This document shows positions 27,789 through 37,079 of a stretch of DNA of 64,000 nt, one piece after another. Each line of letters opens with the position of its first letter. The first letter of the stretch is position 1. The DNA lies in NCBI GenBank assembly GCA_031291675.1, contig JARLIO010000092.1, forward strand, positions 1 to 64,000, in the 5' to 3' direction. The position numbers and the translations under genes are program-made. Under the pieces are notes generated by a model. That model worked only from the letters and a program-made list of their open reading frames with translations. It did not search any database and was not told the origin of the DNA. Origin of the DNA: Azospirillaceae bacterium (GTDB taxonomy: Bacteria > Pseudomonadota > Alphaproteobacteria > Azospirillales > Azospirillaceae).

Positions 27789-28967
27789 ATGTCCGTCGCT
27801 TCCCACGCTGCCCTGTTCACGCCGTTGCAACGCGCCGACGGGCGCAAAAATCTGGTCGGATTGAGTCGGGAGGAATTGGCGGCTGAGCTGGCCGAATTCG
27901 GCCTGGAGGCCTTTCGCTCGCGCCAGCTCTGGCACTGGATCTATCATCGCGGCGCTACCGATTTCGGCGTGATGACGACCCTGGCCAAACCGGTACGGGA
28001 CCGGCTGGCAACGGCCTATGTCATCGAGCGGCCGGAGATCTCGCGGGATCTGAAATCGAGCGATGGCACCCGCAAATGGCTGCTGCGCATGGCTGACGGC
28101 CAGGAAATCGAAAGCGTCCACATCCCGGAGGAGGATCGCGGCACGCTGTGCGTCTCCTCGCAAGTCGGCTGCACCCTGACCTGCCGCTTTTGCCATACCG
28201 GCACCCAGCGCCTGGTGCGCAATCTAGAACCGGCGGAGATTGTCGGTCAGATCATGCTGGCGCGTGATGCCCTGGACGAATGGCCGGCACCACCCGACGG
28301 CCGGTTGCTGTCCAACATCGTGATGATGGGCATGGGCGAACCGCTGTTCAATTACGAGGCGGTCGCCAAGGCGCTCAAGATCGTGATGGATGGCGAGGGG
28401 ATCTCGATTTCCAAGCGCCGGATCACGCTGTCGACCTCGGGCGTCGTACCGATGATGCATCGCTGCGGCACGGAACTGAACGTCAATCTGGCGATCAGCC
28501 TGCACGCCGTCACCGATGAGCTGCGCGACCGCCTGGTGCCGATCAATCGCAAATATCCGATTGCGCAACTGCTCGACGCCTGTCGGACCTATCCCGGGAT
28601 CAACAATGCCCGGCGCATCACCTTCGAATATGTGATGCTCAAGGACGTCAATGACAGCCTGACCGATGCCCGGGCGCTGGTCCGGCTGTTGACCGGAATT
28701 CCGGCCAAGATCAACCTGATCCCCTTCAATCCCTGGCCGGGTGCGCCGTTCGAGCGGTCGAGCGATGCCGCGATCCAGGCTTTCGGCGATTTCATCAACA
28801 ATGCCGGCTATGCCAGCCCGGTCCGGACGCCGCGGGGCGAGGATATCATGGCTGCTTGCGGCCAGTTGAAATCCGACAGCGTCAAGCATTCCGCCGCCCT
28901 GCGTGCCGCCCTGGCCCAGGATGTCGCCCGGGCCGTCGCCGAAAAGGAAGCGGCTGCCGGCCTCTGA
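27789..28967 (+). CDS. rlmN: Dual-specificity 23S rRNA/tRNA adenine-C2 methyltransferase RlmN
   Basis: A 392-residue radical-SAM enzyme that methylates A2503 of 23S rRNA and A37 of some tRNAs. The cluster Cys are C128, C132 and C135 in CTLTCRFC; the two catalytic Cys are C121 (TLCVSSQ) and C357 (MAACGQL), matching C118 and C355 of the E. coli enzyme. [14 protein letters not shown] and [11 protein letters not shown] are also canonical. ATG at 27789 is chosen from family length over the upstream frame at 27714. Confidence 0.96.
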   Translation: MSVASHAALFTPLQRADGRKNLVGLSREELAAELAEFGLEAFRSRQLWHWIYHRGATDFGVMTTLAKPVRDRLATAYVIERPEISRDLKSSDGTRKWLLRMADGQEIESVHIPEEDRGTLCVSSQVGCTLTCRFCHTGTQRLVRNLEPAEIVGQIMLARDALDEWPAPPDGRLLSNIVMMGMGEPLFNYEAVAKALKIVMDGEGISISKRRITLSTSGVVPMMHRCGTELNVNLAISLHAVTDELRDRLVPINRKYPIAQLLDACRTYPGINNARRITFEYVMLKDVNDSLTDARALVRLLTGIPAKINLIPFNPWPGAPFERSSDAAIQAFGDFINNAGYASPVRTPRGEDIMAACGQLKSDSVKHSAALRAALAQDVARAVAEKEAAAGL

Positions 28968-29015
28968 CCGGTCCTGCGCAACCGGGCTTCGCAAGCCTGC
29001 CGAGACCATCGGGAG

Positions 29016-29285
29016 ATGATTGATTTGGATGTGTCGCCGAACGATCCCCTGGTCGGGATCCTGCTATTCAGCCTGCTGGCGGTATGGCCATTCTGGCGCA
29101 TTCTCCAGCGCGCCGGCCTTCGCCCCTGGTATGCGCTGCTGGTGTTGATTCCCGGCCTGGGTCAGATCCTGGTGCTGATGGTCTTGGGGCACAGCCGGTG
29201 GCCGACGCTGCCGCCCTTGCCGCCCAAACCGCAGCCGCGGCGTCCCGCCGCTTTGGCCACGGCGATCGGCGGGAAGCGGCGATGA
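29016..29285 (+). CDS. Small two-helix membrane protein, first of a coupled pair
   Basis: An 89-residue protein with two predicted membrane helices (LVGILLFSLLAVWPFW and WYALLVLIPGLGQILVLMV) and a Pro/Arg-rich cytoplasmic tail. The middle reads ILQRAGLRPWYALLVLIPGL, which resembles the corresponding part of the next gene. I do not recognise a characterised family. Its stop overlaps the next ATG by four bases (29282-29285). Confidence 0.7.
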   Translation: MIDLDVSPNDPLVGILLFSLLAVWPFWRILQRAGLRPWYALLVLIPGLGQILVLMVLGHSRWPTLPPLPPKPQPRRPAALATAIGGKRR

Positions 29286-29512
29286 TGGGCTTTCTTTCCG
29301 GCGTGCCCCTGTGGCTGGTCTATCTGGTCGAGGGCTGCGTCCTGACCTATACCATCGGTCTGGCCTCGTTCATCCTGGCGCGCGTCGGGCGCTCGCCGAC
29401 ATGGTCGCTGCTGCTGCTGGTGCCGATCGTCAATGTGATCGCCCTCTGGGTCTTCGCCTACACCGCCTGGCCGCGCTATCGGGCGGCGGCTCGGGTCACG
29501 AGCGGCGACTGA
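29282..29512 (+). CDS. Small two-helix membrane protein, second of a coupled pair
   Basis: A 76-residue protein with helices LVYLVEGCVLTYTIGLA and WSLLLLVPIVNVIALWVFA. It shares the layout ILARVGRSPTWSLLLLVPI...WP with the upstream protein, so the pair probably arose by duplication. It is translationally coupled by an ATGA overlap and its 3' end overlaps the convergent hexR gene by 17 bases. Function unknown. Confidence 0.7.
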   Translation: MMGFLSGVPLWLVYLVEGCVLTYTIGLASFILARVGRSPTWSLLLLVPIVNVIALWVFAYTAWPRYRAAARVTSGD

Positions 29513-30326
29513 TGACCGCGGCCTTGGCCCGGGTCAGGATCGTCTTGACCTCGGGGCCTCGGCGCAGGCCAACACCGACGACCAGAATATCGCCGATGGT
29601 CAAATGGACCAGACGCGACGTCATGGGCGTGTAGATGTTGGTGTTTTCGGCGACATCCGCAACCAGTGCGACCGTGGCCCGTCGCGCCAGCGGCGATTCC
29701 GAATGGGTGATCGCGACGACGCGGGCCCCTACGGACAGGGCATTGCTGGCCGCCTCGATGATGTCGTGGGTCCGGCCGGAATTCGAGACAACGACGGCGA
29801 CATCGCGCTCACTCAGGGTCAAGGCCGACATTGCGAAGACGTGGGGATCGCTGTAGGCGACGGTGGGGATCCCAAGGCGAAAGAATTTGTGCTGGATGTC
29901 GGCGGCGACGATGCCGGAATTGCCCGAACCGTAGAATTCGACCCGGTGCGCCTCGGTCAGTAGGGCTATCGCGGCCTCAACCGCGCTGGCCGACAGGCTA
30001 TTGCGCACCTGCATCAGCGATGACAGGGCGCGGTCAAAGACCTTGCCGATGATGCCCGTGGTGTCTTCGCCAAGCACGACGTCCTGGTGAACAAAAGGCA
30101 CACCCACAGCGATGCTTTGTGCCAATTTCAACTTGAATTCACGAAAGCCGGACCAGCCCAACGCCTGACAGAATCGGGCGATGGTCGGCTGGCTGACCGC
30201 GGCGCGCGCGGCCAGGTCGGTCATCGACAAGGTGATGACTTCGCCCGGGCGCGCCAGGACATAATCCGCCAGCTTCTGTTCTGACGGTCGCAACGATGGC
30301 CGCAGGGCCTCGATCCGGGACAACAT
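29496..30326 (-). CDS. hexR: RpiR/HexR-family transcriptional regulator
   Basis: A 276-residue regulator with an N-terminal helix-turn-helix (LSMTDLAARAAVSQPTIARFCQALG, about residues 35-60) and a C-terminal SIS sugar-phosphate-binding domain (VEFYGSGNSGIVAADIQHKF, VVSNSGRTHDIIEA). HexR proteins repress Entner-Doudoroff genes and are released by 2-keto-3-deoxy-6-phosphogluconate. The divergent position next to edd and the TGTAG-N5-CTACA box in the shared spacer support this assignment. Start at 30326 chosen because the domain begins MLSRIEALRPSL; the longer frame to 30386 lacks family similarity. Confidence 0.88.
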   Translation of the reverse strand: MLSRIEALRPSLRPSEQKLADYVLARPGEVITLSMTDLAARAAVSQPTIARFCQALGWSGFREFKLKLAQSIAVGVPFVHQDVVLGEDTTGIIGKVFDRALSSLMQVRNSLSASAVEAAIALLTEAHRVEFYGSGNSGIVAADIQHKFFRLGIPTVAYSDPHVFAMSALTLSERDVAVVVSNSGRTHDIIEAASNALSVGARVVAITHSESPLARRATVALVADVAENTNIYTPMTSRLVHLTIGDILVVGVGLRRGPEVKTILTRAKAAVISRRS

Positions 30327-30516
30327 CGCAAACACTCCTCCTCGCCCGGCAATCGATCGCACGAACCGATCGCTAACGTCGATCATGGAGAAAATCTAGG
30401 TAATTTTCTGCCGCATTTCAAAAGGCGATCATGGCGGCTTCCGACCAAAGTGTGACAACAAGTCCTTGGTTTTACGCCCATGAAGCCATTGCGGAACGGC
30501 CGACGCGATAGTAGCG

Positions 30517-30531
30517 TGTAGAAAAGCTACA
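30517..30531. promoter_or_regulatory. HexR-type operator
   Basis: TGTAGAAAAGCTACA, a dyad with perfect five-base half-sites. The known proteobacterial HexR consensus has TGTAR and YTACA half-sites separated by five bases, which this fits. It lies 28 bases before the edd ATG and about 190 bases from hexR, so it could repress edd and perhaps hexR. Confidence 0.75.
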
Positions 30532-30559
30532 GACATTCGCAGCCGAGAAGACCGCAGCC

Positions 30560-32395
30560 ATGAGCCTCCATCCCCGCATTGCCGAGATCACCGCGCGCAT
30601 CCAGGCGCGCAGCCAGGATCGCCGCGCGGCCTATCTCGAACGCACCGCGGCCACCGCAGCGGCCTATCCCCCGACCTCAGGCCTGTCCTGTGCCAATTTC
30701 GCTCACGCGATCGCGGCCCTCGACCCTGTGGAAAAGACCCGGCGCCGCGGTCAGGCTGCGAATCTCGCGATCGTTACCGCCTACAACGACATGCTGTCGG
30801 CCCATCAGCCCTATGGCCGCTATCCCGACCTGATCAAGGCGGCCGCGGCGCGCGCCGGTGGTGTCGCCCAGGTCGCCGGCGGTGTCCCCGCCATGTGCGA
30901 CGGGATCACCCAGGGCCAGCCGGGGATGGAGCTGTCGCTGTTTTCCCGTGACGTGATCGCGATGGCCACGGCGATCGCGCTGTCGCACAACACCTTCGAT
31001 GCGGCGTTGATGCTGGGGATCTGTGACAAGATCGTCCCGGGCCTGCTGATCGGCGCCCTGCAGTTCGGACACCTGCCGGTGATCTTCGTGCCGGCGGGTC
31101 CGATGAGCACCGGCCTGGCCAATGCCGAAAAATCGCGCATTCGTCAGTTGTATGCCACGGGCCAGGTCAGCCGCGAGGCGCTGCTCGATGCCGAAGCCCG
31201 CTCCTACCACGGCGCCGGCACCTGCACCTTTTACGGCACCGCCAACAGCAATCAGATGCTGATGGAAATCATGGGTCTGCACCTGCCGGGTGCCGCCTTC
31301 GTCCCGCCGAACAGCGCCCTGCGCGATGCCCTGACCCGGCGCGCCGCGGCGCGCGCCCTGGCAATCACCGCCCGGGGTCGCGACTATACCCCGATCAGCC
31401 AGGTCATCGATGAACGGGCGATCGTCAATGGCATTGTCGGGCTGGTGGCGACCGGCGGCTCCACCAACCATACCATCCATCTGGTCGCGATCGCCGCCGC
31501 TGCCGGGATCCTGATCAATTGGGATGATTTCGACGACATCGCCGCGGTGACGCCGCTGCTGGCGCGGATCTATCCCAATGGCAGCGCCGATATCAATCAT
31601 TTCCACGCCGCCGGTGGCATGGGGTTCGTGATCGGCCAGCTTCTGGACGCCGGATTGGTGCATGAGGATGTCGCCACCGTCGCCGGTGGCGGGTTGAGCG
31701 CCTATCGTCGCGACCCCGCGCTGATCGCGGTCGAGGGCGCCGAATCCGAGGTCGAATGGCGCGCGGGCGCGACCGCCAGCCTTGACGATACGGTGCTGCG
31801 CGGCCGGGAGGCCCCGTTCGCCGCGACCGGCGGATTGCGGCTGCTCCAGGGCAATCTTGGCCGCGGTGTGATGAAAACGTCCGCGGTGGCTGCGGAACAT
31901 CGCCGGGTCAAGGCGCCGGCCCTGGTGTTCGACAGCCAGGCGGATTTGGTTGCCGCCCACCGTCAGGGCGCCTTGCAGCGCGACTTCGTCGCCGTGCTGC
32001 GGTTCCAGGGTCCCCGGGCCAATGGCATGCCCGAATTGCATTCGCTGACGCCGATCCTCAGCGCGGCCCAGGATGCCGGCTTCCAGGTTGCGCTGGTGAC
32101 CGATGGCCGGATGTCAGGGGCGTCGGGCAAGGTTCCGACGGTGATCCATGTCTCGCCCGAGGTTGATGCCGGCGGGCCTCTGGGCCGGGTTCGCGATGGC
32201 GACGTCATTGAGGTCGACGCCGAGCAGGGGGTGCTGCGGGCGCTGGTGGACGCGGCGGCGTGGCAGGCGCGGGCTGACGCCCCGCCGCAGGCCCGGAGCC
32301 GCGATCAGGACGGCGGGCTGGGCCGCGCCCTGTTTGGCCTGTTCCGCGCCCATGCGCTGCCGGCCGAACAAGGGGGCTCCAGCTTCGGGACCTGA
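30560..32395 (+). CDS. edd: 6-phosphogluconate dehydratase
   Basis: A 611-residue Fe-S dehydratase that converts 6-phosphogluconate to 2-keto-3-deoxy-6-phosphogluconate, the first committed Entner-Doudoroff step. Cluster and active-site blocks are [34 protein letters not shown], and [10 protein letters not shown]; the C-terminus has [22 protein letters not shown]. Length is normal. The aldolase gene eda is not adjacent; it must be elsewhere if the pathway runs. First gene of the gluconate operon, under the HexR-type box. Confidence 0.96.
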   Translation: MSLHPRIAEITARIQARSQDRRAAYLERTAATAAAYPPTSGLSCANFAHAIAALDPVEKTRRRGQAANLAIVTAYNDMLSAHQPYGRYPDLIKAAAARAGGVAQVAGGVPAMCDGITQGQPGMELSLFSRDVIAMATAIALSHNTFDAALMLGICDKIVPGLLIGALQFGHLPVIFVPAGPMSTGLANAEKSRIRQLYATGQVSREALLDAEARSYHGAGTCTFYGTANSNQMLMEIMGLHLPGAAFVPPNSALRDALTRRAAARALAITARGRDYTPISQVIDERAIVNGIVGLVATGGSTNHTIHLVAIAAAAGILINWDDFDDIAAVTPLLARIYPNGSADINHFHAAGGMGFVIGQLLDAGLVHEDVATVAGGGLSAYRRDPALIAVEGAESEVEWRAGATASLDDTVLRGREAPFAATGGLRLLQGNLGRGVMKTSAVAAEHRRVKAPALVFDSQADLVAAHRQGALQRDFVAVLRFQGPRANGMPELHSLTPILSAAQDAGFQVALVTDGRMSGASGKVPTVIHVSPEVDAGGPLGRVRDGDVIEVDAEQGVLRALVDAAAWQARADAPPQARSRDQDGGLGRALFGLFRAHALPAEQGGSSFGT

Positions 32396-32470
32396 CCGGA
32401 TCCGCGGGTCCGCGGCGTCAGAGGCGAGACAAATCCAACAAAAATAACGATGCCCAAGGAGCGAAATGTC

Positions 32471-33823
32471 ATGTTTGGGATGGACCACGACTCTTTTCTA
32501 TTGTTGACGGCAGGCGTATCAATTGTCGGCCTGATTCTTCTGATCACCAAGGTACGGTTTCATGCCTTTATCGCCCTGATTCTGGCGTCCTTGTTTCTGG
32601 GATTGGTCTCGGGCATGCCTGTCCCGAAGGTGATCCAGTCCTTCGAGAGTGGTTTCGGCGGTGTGCTCGGCTTTGTCGGCATCCTGCTGGGACTGGGAAC
32701 CATGCTGGGCAAGCTGATGGCCGAATCGGGGGGCGCCGACCAGATCGCGCAAACCCTGATCCGGGTCTTCGGCAAGGATCGGGTCCATTGGGCCATGATG
32801 CTGGGCGCGTTCCTGTCGGGCATCCCGCTGTTCTTCGAGATCGGTCTCGTGCTGCTGATCCCGCTGGTGGTGATCGTCGCCCGGCGCACCGGTCTGTCGA
32901 TGGTGCGGATCGGCATCCCGCTGCTGGCCGGTCTGTCCGTGGTTCACGGCCTGGTGCCGCCGCATCCCGGACCGCTGCTGGCGATCAATGCCTATGGTGC
33001 CGATATCGGCACCACGATCCTTTACGGTCTGCTGGTCGGTCTGCCGACCGCGATCATCGCCGGTCCGATCTTTGGTCCGGTGATTGCGCGCTATGTGGCG
33101 GTGACGCCATCACCTTTGTTGGTGAGTCAGCTGGCGCACGAACGCGATCTGGGCAATGCCCCGCGTTTCGATGTCACGGTGGCGACGATCCTGTCGCCCG
33201 TGGCCCTGATGCTGCTGAAATCCTTGGTTGATTTGACTTTGCCCGCCAGCTCCAGCCTGCGCCAGGGGTTGGATTTTATCGGCGATCCGGTGGCCGCGTT
33301 ACTGATCGCCCTGCTGATCGCGATGTACAGCTTCGGGATCGCCCGTGGCCTCGATCGGCGCCAGCTGCTCAAACATCTTGATGAGAGCCTGGTGCCCACG
33401 GCGGGCATGGTCATGATCATCGGCGCCGGCGGCGGCTTCAAGCAGACGCTGGTCGACAGCGGTGTCGGTGGCGTGATCGGCCACCTGGCGGTCCAGGCTC
33501 AAATCTCGCCCTTGCTGTTGGCCTGGTTCGTCGCCGCGGTGATCCGGGTGGCGACGGGTTCGGCAACGGTCGCGACCGTGACCGGCGCGGGGATTGTCGG
33601 CCCGCTGGTGGTGTCGATGCCGGGTGTCAACCGGGAATTGCTGGTTCTGGCCACGGGCGCCGGGTCGCTGGTGCTGTCCCACGTCAACGATGCCGGCTTC
33701 TGGCTGGTGAAGCAGTATTTCAACATGACGCTGGTCGAGACCTTCAAGACCTGGACGGCGATGGAGACCATCATCTCGGTGGTCGCGCTCGCCCTGATCA
33801 TGCTGATCAACAATTTTGTCTAA
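32471..33823 (+). CDS. gntT: Gluconate:H+ symporter, GntP family
   Basis: A 450-residue permease with about 12-14 hydrophobic segments. Family marks: LGKLMAESGGADQIAQTL, HGLVPPHPGPLLAI, and VRVATGSATVATVTGAGI-like block near residue 365, followed by SHVNDAGFW. It imports gluconate with protons across the inner membrane. AAGGAG lies about 8 bases before the ATG at 32471. It overlaps nothing; gluconokinase follows after 19 bases. Confidence 0.92.
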   Translation: MFGMDHDSFLLLTAGVSIVGLILLITKVRFHAFIALILASLFLGLVSGMPVPKVIQSFESGFGGVLGFVGILLGLGTMLGKLMAESGGADQIAQTLIRVFGKDRVHWAMMLGAFLSGIPLFFEIGLVLLIPLVVIVARRTGLSMVRIGIPLLAGLSVVHGLVPPHPGPLLAINAYGADIGTTILYGLLVGLPTAIIAGPIFGPVIARYVAVTPSPLLVSQLAHERDLGNAPRFDVTVATILSPVALMLLKSLVDLTLPASSSLRQGLDFIGDPVAALLIALLIAMYSFGIARGLDRRQLLKHLDESLVPTAGMVMIIGAGGGFKQTLVDSGVGGVIGHLAVQAQISPLLLAWFVAAVIRVATGSATVATVTGAGIVGPLVVSMPGVNRELLVLATGAGSLVLSHVNDAGFWLVKQYFNMTLVETFKTWTAMETIISVVALALIMLINNFV

Positions 33824-33842
33824 TTCCGTGCGGGAGTCCGCC

Positions 33843-35429
33843 ATGTCTGCCCTTATGCTCGGCGTTGATATCGGCACCACGAGCACCAAGGCGGTGATGT
33901 TCACCGTCGATGGCGGTATCGTCGCGCAACACGCTGTCGAATATCCGCTGCTGACACCGGTACCCGGGGCCGCGGAGCAGGATCCACAACAGATTTTCGA
34001 TGCCGTGCTGACGGCGATCCGGGTGACGGTGGCCCGGGCGGCGGTCGAGGTCCCCGACATCGCCGCCCGACTTGCCGGGGTGTCGTTCAGTGCCGCGATG
34101 CACAGCGTCATTGCGGTCGACGCGGCGGGCACCCCGCTGACCCGCAGCATCACCTGGATGGACAGCCGCGCGGTCGACTGGGCGCGCCGGCTGCGCGACG
34201 AGTTCGGCGGCCATCAGATCTATCTGCGGACCGGGACGCCGATCCATCCGATGTCGCCGCTGGCCAAGCTGCTGTGGCTCAAGCATGAACAACCGGATCT
34301 GTTCCGCCGTGCCGCGCGCTTCGTCGGCATCAAGGAATATGTGTTGTTCCGGCTTTTTGGCCGGTGGGTCGTCGATCATTCGATCGCTTCGGCGACCGGG
34401 CTGTTCAATCTGGTGGCACTCGACTGGGACGCCGGTGCGCTCGATCTGCTGGGGTTGGGCGCCGATCGGTTGTCGACACCGGTCGCCACGACTTTCATCC
34501 TCGACGGTCTGGCGGCCGATATCGCCCGATCGCTGGGCTTGCGGCCCGGGACGCCGTTTATCGTCGGCGCCAATGACGGGGTTCTGTCCAATCTCGGTCT
34601 CGGCGCCATCCAGCCGGGTCAGGTCGCCGTGACGATCGGAACCTCGGGGGCGATGCGCACGGTGATCGACACGCCGCGCACCGATCCCTCGGGCCGGACC
34701 TTCTGCTATGCCCTGACCGCGCGGCATTGGGTGATCGGCGGGCCGGTCAACAATGGCGGTATTATCTTCCGCTGGGTCCGCGATGAGCTGGCGGCCTCGG
34801 AAACCGAAACCGCCAAGCGCCTGGGCATTGATCCCTACGCGGTGCTGACCCGGATCGCCGAGCGGGTTCCTGCCGGGTGCGAAGGCCTGATTTTTCATCC
34901 CTATCTGGCCGGGGAGCGGGCGCCGCTGTGGAACGCCGACCTGCGGGGCTCCTATTTCGGTCTCGCGATGCACCACCACAAGGAGCACATGATCCGCGCC
35001 GTTCTCGAAGGCGTGATCTTCAACCTTTACAGCATTCTCCCCGCGGTCGAGAGCCTGATCGGCCCGACGCGGCGGATCATGGCGACCGGCGGCTTTGCCC
35101 GGTCGCGACTGTGGCGCCAGATGATGGCTGACGTCTTCAATCGCGAGGTCACGGTTCCACAAAGCATCGAATCATCCTGCCTCGGTGCCGCCGTCCTGGG
35201 CCTGCTGGCGTTGGGCCGGATCCCGTCGCTCGATGTCGTCAGCGACATGGTCGGATCGGTCCACGAGCATCAGCCGATCCCGGGCAATGTCCAGGTCTAT
35301 TCCCGGCTGTGGCCGATCTTCGAGGCCCTGCCGCGCAAGCTGGAACAGGAATATCGCGAGATCACGCGGTTCCAGCGCGACCCCTCGTCCCCTGCCGGCC
35401 TTGCCTCTCCCGAGGAACAAAACGCGTAA
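33843..35429 (+). CDS. gntK: Gluconokinase, FGGY carbohydrate kinase family
   Basis: A 528-residue sugar kinase. It opens LMLGVDIGTTSTKAVMF (phosphate-1 motif), and shows SITWMDSRAVDWA, GANDGVLSNLGLGA, VTIGTSGAMR and ATGGFARSRLWRQMMAD. The FGGY type of gluconokinase is longer than E. coli GntK, which is of another fold. Neighbours gntT and edd make gluconate the likely substrate. Start 33843 (MSALMLGVD) rather than 33816, which would overlap gntT. Confidence 0.9.
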   Translation: MSALMLGVDIGTTSTKAVMFTVDGGIVAQHAVEYPLLTPVPGAAEQDPQQIFDAVLTAIRVTVARAAVEVPDIAARLAGVSFSAAMHSVIAVDAAGTPLTRSITWMDSRAVDWARRLRDEFGGHQIYLRTGTPIHPMSPLAKLLWLKHEQPDLFRRAARFVGIKEYVLFRLFGRWVVDHSIASATGLFNLVALDWDAGALDLLGLGADRLSTPVATTFILDGLAADIARSLGLRPGTPFIVGANDGVLSNLGLGAIQPGQVAVTIGTSGAMRTVIDTPRTDPSGRTFCYALTARHWVIGGPVNNGGIIFRWVRDELAASETETAKRLGIDPYAVLTRIAERVPAGCEGLIFHPYLAGERAPLWNADLRGSYFGLAMHHHKEHMIRAVLEGVIFNLYSILPAVESLIGPTRRIMATGGFARSRLWRQMMADVFNREVTVPQSIESSCLGAAVLGLLALGRIPSLDVVSDMVGSVHEHQPIPGNVQVYSRLWPIFEALPRKLEQEYREITRFQRDPSSPAGLASPEEQNA

Positions 35430-35481
35430 CACTATCACGCGCAACAACCGCCCGTTCGTGCGGATCATGGAGGAAACAAAA

Positions 35482-36717
35482 ATGAACGATGAAACGTTGC
35501 TTCGCGCCTCAATCAATCGCCGGACTTTGATGACCGGCGTCGGCACCTCGGCGCTGATCCTGGCCACAGGGTCGTCGGCGATCGCCGCAGACACCACGAT
35601 GCCGGCCCCGGGCAAGGGCCAGAAAACCGGGGCCGCATCGGATCGGCTGGCCTATGTCAGCAGCTACACCCCCGAAGGCAAGGGCATCACGCTGTGGCGC
35701 GTCGCCGGTGCCACCGGCGCCCTGACCCTGGTCAAGACCTTCGAGGCCGACAATCCGTCCTGGATTGCGCTCGACGCCGCGCATCACACCCTCTACGCCG
35801 TCAATGAGAACGAGCCCGAAGGCGGCGTGACCGCCTATGCCATCGATCCGGCCACCGGCGATCTGAGCAAGATCAACACCGTCAGCTCCAAGGGCAAATG
35901 GCCCTGCCATCTCAGCGTCCACCCCTCGGGAAAATTCGTGCTCGCCGCCAACTATGGCACGGGTACGGTCGCGGTGTTCCCGATCCTGGCCAATGGCGGT
36001 GTCGGCGAAGCCAGCGACGTCCAGGGCAATCCCGGTCCGCTCAATCCGGCCCAGGCCAAGGACAGCCCGCCCGGCCAGACCGGCCCGAGCGATCATAGCG
36101 GTCCCCATTTTCACATGGTCCAGGCCGATCCGGCCGGCCGCTTCATCATTGCCAACGATGCCGGGCGTGATCAGATCGTCCGCTGGAGCCTTGATGTCGC
36201 CACCGGCAAGCTGAGTGCCGCGCCGTCGCCGATTCTGGCGGTTGAGGCCGGTTCGGCGCCCCGGCATTTCGCTTTCCACCCGAGTGGCCGGATCATCTAC
36301 AATCTGCAGGAACAGGACGGTATCGTCAGCGTCTACCATTATGACCCGGAGACCGCCGCGCTGACGCCGATGCAAAGCCTGTCGCTGTTTGCCCCGGGTT
36401 TCGCCGGCAGCTTCCTGGGCTCCGAACTGGCGCTCTCGCCCAACGGCCGCTTCCTCTACGCGGCGGCCCGCCTGGTCGACACGATCACGGTGTTTGCGAT
36501 CAACCGCGACGGATCCCTGACCCGCAGCGGCGAGACCTGGACCCGCAACGATTATCCGCGCAGCTTCGCCATCGATCCCAGTGGCACGTTCCTGTTTGCC
36601 TGCAATCAGAAGGGCAATGCCGTGACCACCTTCCGCATCAACCCTCACAATGGTGCGCTGGACTTCACCGGGCATTTCGCCCCGGTCGGCAGCCCGGTCT
36701 CGATGGTTTTCCTGTGA
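35482..36717 (+). CDS. Exported lactonase (6-phosphogluconolactonase-like beta-propeller)
   Basis: A 411-residue seven-bladed propeller of the YbhE/Pgl lactonase family. Residues 1-41 form a twin-arginine-type signal (INRRTLMTG, then an Ala/Ser/Leu stretch ending SSAIAAD). Propeller marks include AYVSSYTPEGKGI, VNENEPEGGVTAYAI, CHLSVHPSGKFVLAANYGTG, GPHFHMVQADPAGRFI and PRHFAFHPSG. Because it is exported, the substrate is more likely unphosphorylated gluconolactone in the periplasm than 6-phosphogluconolactone; this is inference. A perfect GGAGGAAAC precedes the ATG at 35482. Confidence 0.87.
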   Translation: MNDETLLRASINRRTLMTGVGTSALILATGSSAIAADTTMPAPGKGQKTGAASDRLAYVSSYTPEGKGITLWRVAGATGALTLVKTFEADNPSWIALDAAHHTLYAVNENEPEGGVTAYAIDPATGDLSKINTVSSKGKWPCHLSVHPSGKFVLAANYGTGTVAVFPILANGGVGEASDVQGNPGPLNPAQAKDSPPGQTGPSDHSGPHFHMVQADPAGRFIIANDAGRDQIVRWSLDVATGKLSAAPSPILAVEAGSAPRHFAFHPSGRIIYNLQEQDGIVSVYHYDPETAALTPMQSLSLFAPGFAGSFLGSELALSPNGRFLYAAARLVDTITVFAINRDGSLTRSGETWTRNDYPRSFAIDPSGTFLFACNQKGNAVTTFRINPHNGALDFTGHFAPVGSPVSMVFL

Positions 36718-37079
36718 TCCGGTCGCGCTGAAGCCGGATCCGGTTGCCATCGCCCACAATCATCATTGGCAATAACGATTGGCAATAACGGGGCCGCAAC
36801 GGGGCCGCGGCGCGTGGTTCGGCGCGCGCCGCGGTCATCGGATGGGTGAGCGGTGATGAAAATTGTTGCATAACGATGAAATACCACGCAATTGCTCCCT
36901 GGGCGCATCGCCAATCCGCGCGGGCGTGGCAACCGATTGCCGGGGCGGATCACAGCGATTCAATGATTCCGCCGAGGATGAGGCCGGTTCGCGCAGGGCT
37001 CGACGCCATGGTGGCGGCTATGGCATGGCACTTGCTTTGCCACTCTGCTGATTATCGATAAAGTGCGTGCGGGGCAGTT
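36718..37079. other. Intergenic region with tandem repeats and a hairpin
   Basis: About 360 bases. A hairpin (GATCCGG at 36716-36722, CCGGATC at 36734-36740) overlaps the lactonase stop. Then come two 13-bp copies of ATTGGCAATAACG (36765-36790), directly followed by two 11-bp copies of ACGGGGCCGC[A/G] (36788-36809). The second half is AT-richer and probably holds the promoter of the peptide operon. No gene recognised. Confidence 0.5.
36765..36809 (+). repeat. Two adjoining tandem repeat pairs
   Basis: ATTGGCAATAACG occurs twice head-to-tail (36765-36777, 36778-36790), and ACGGGGCCGC plus one base occurs twice (36788-36798, 36799-36809). The two arrays overlap by three bases. Confidence 0.75.

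Noticed and set aside
32396-37079. KDPG aldolase gene eda within the gluconate locus
   Set aside because: No aldolase-like frame is present between edd and the end of the operon; the gene must be elsewhere.
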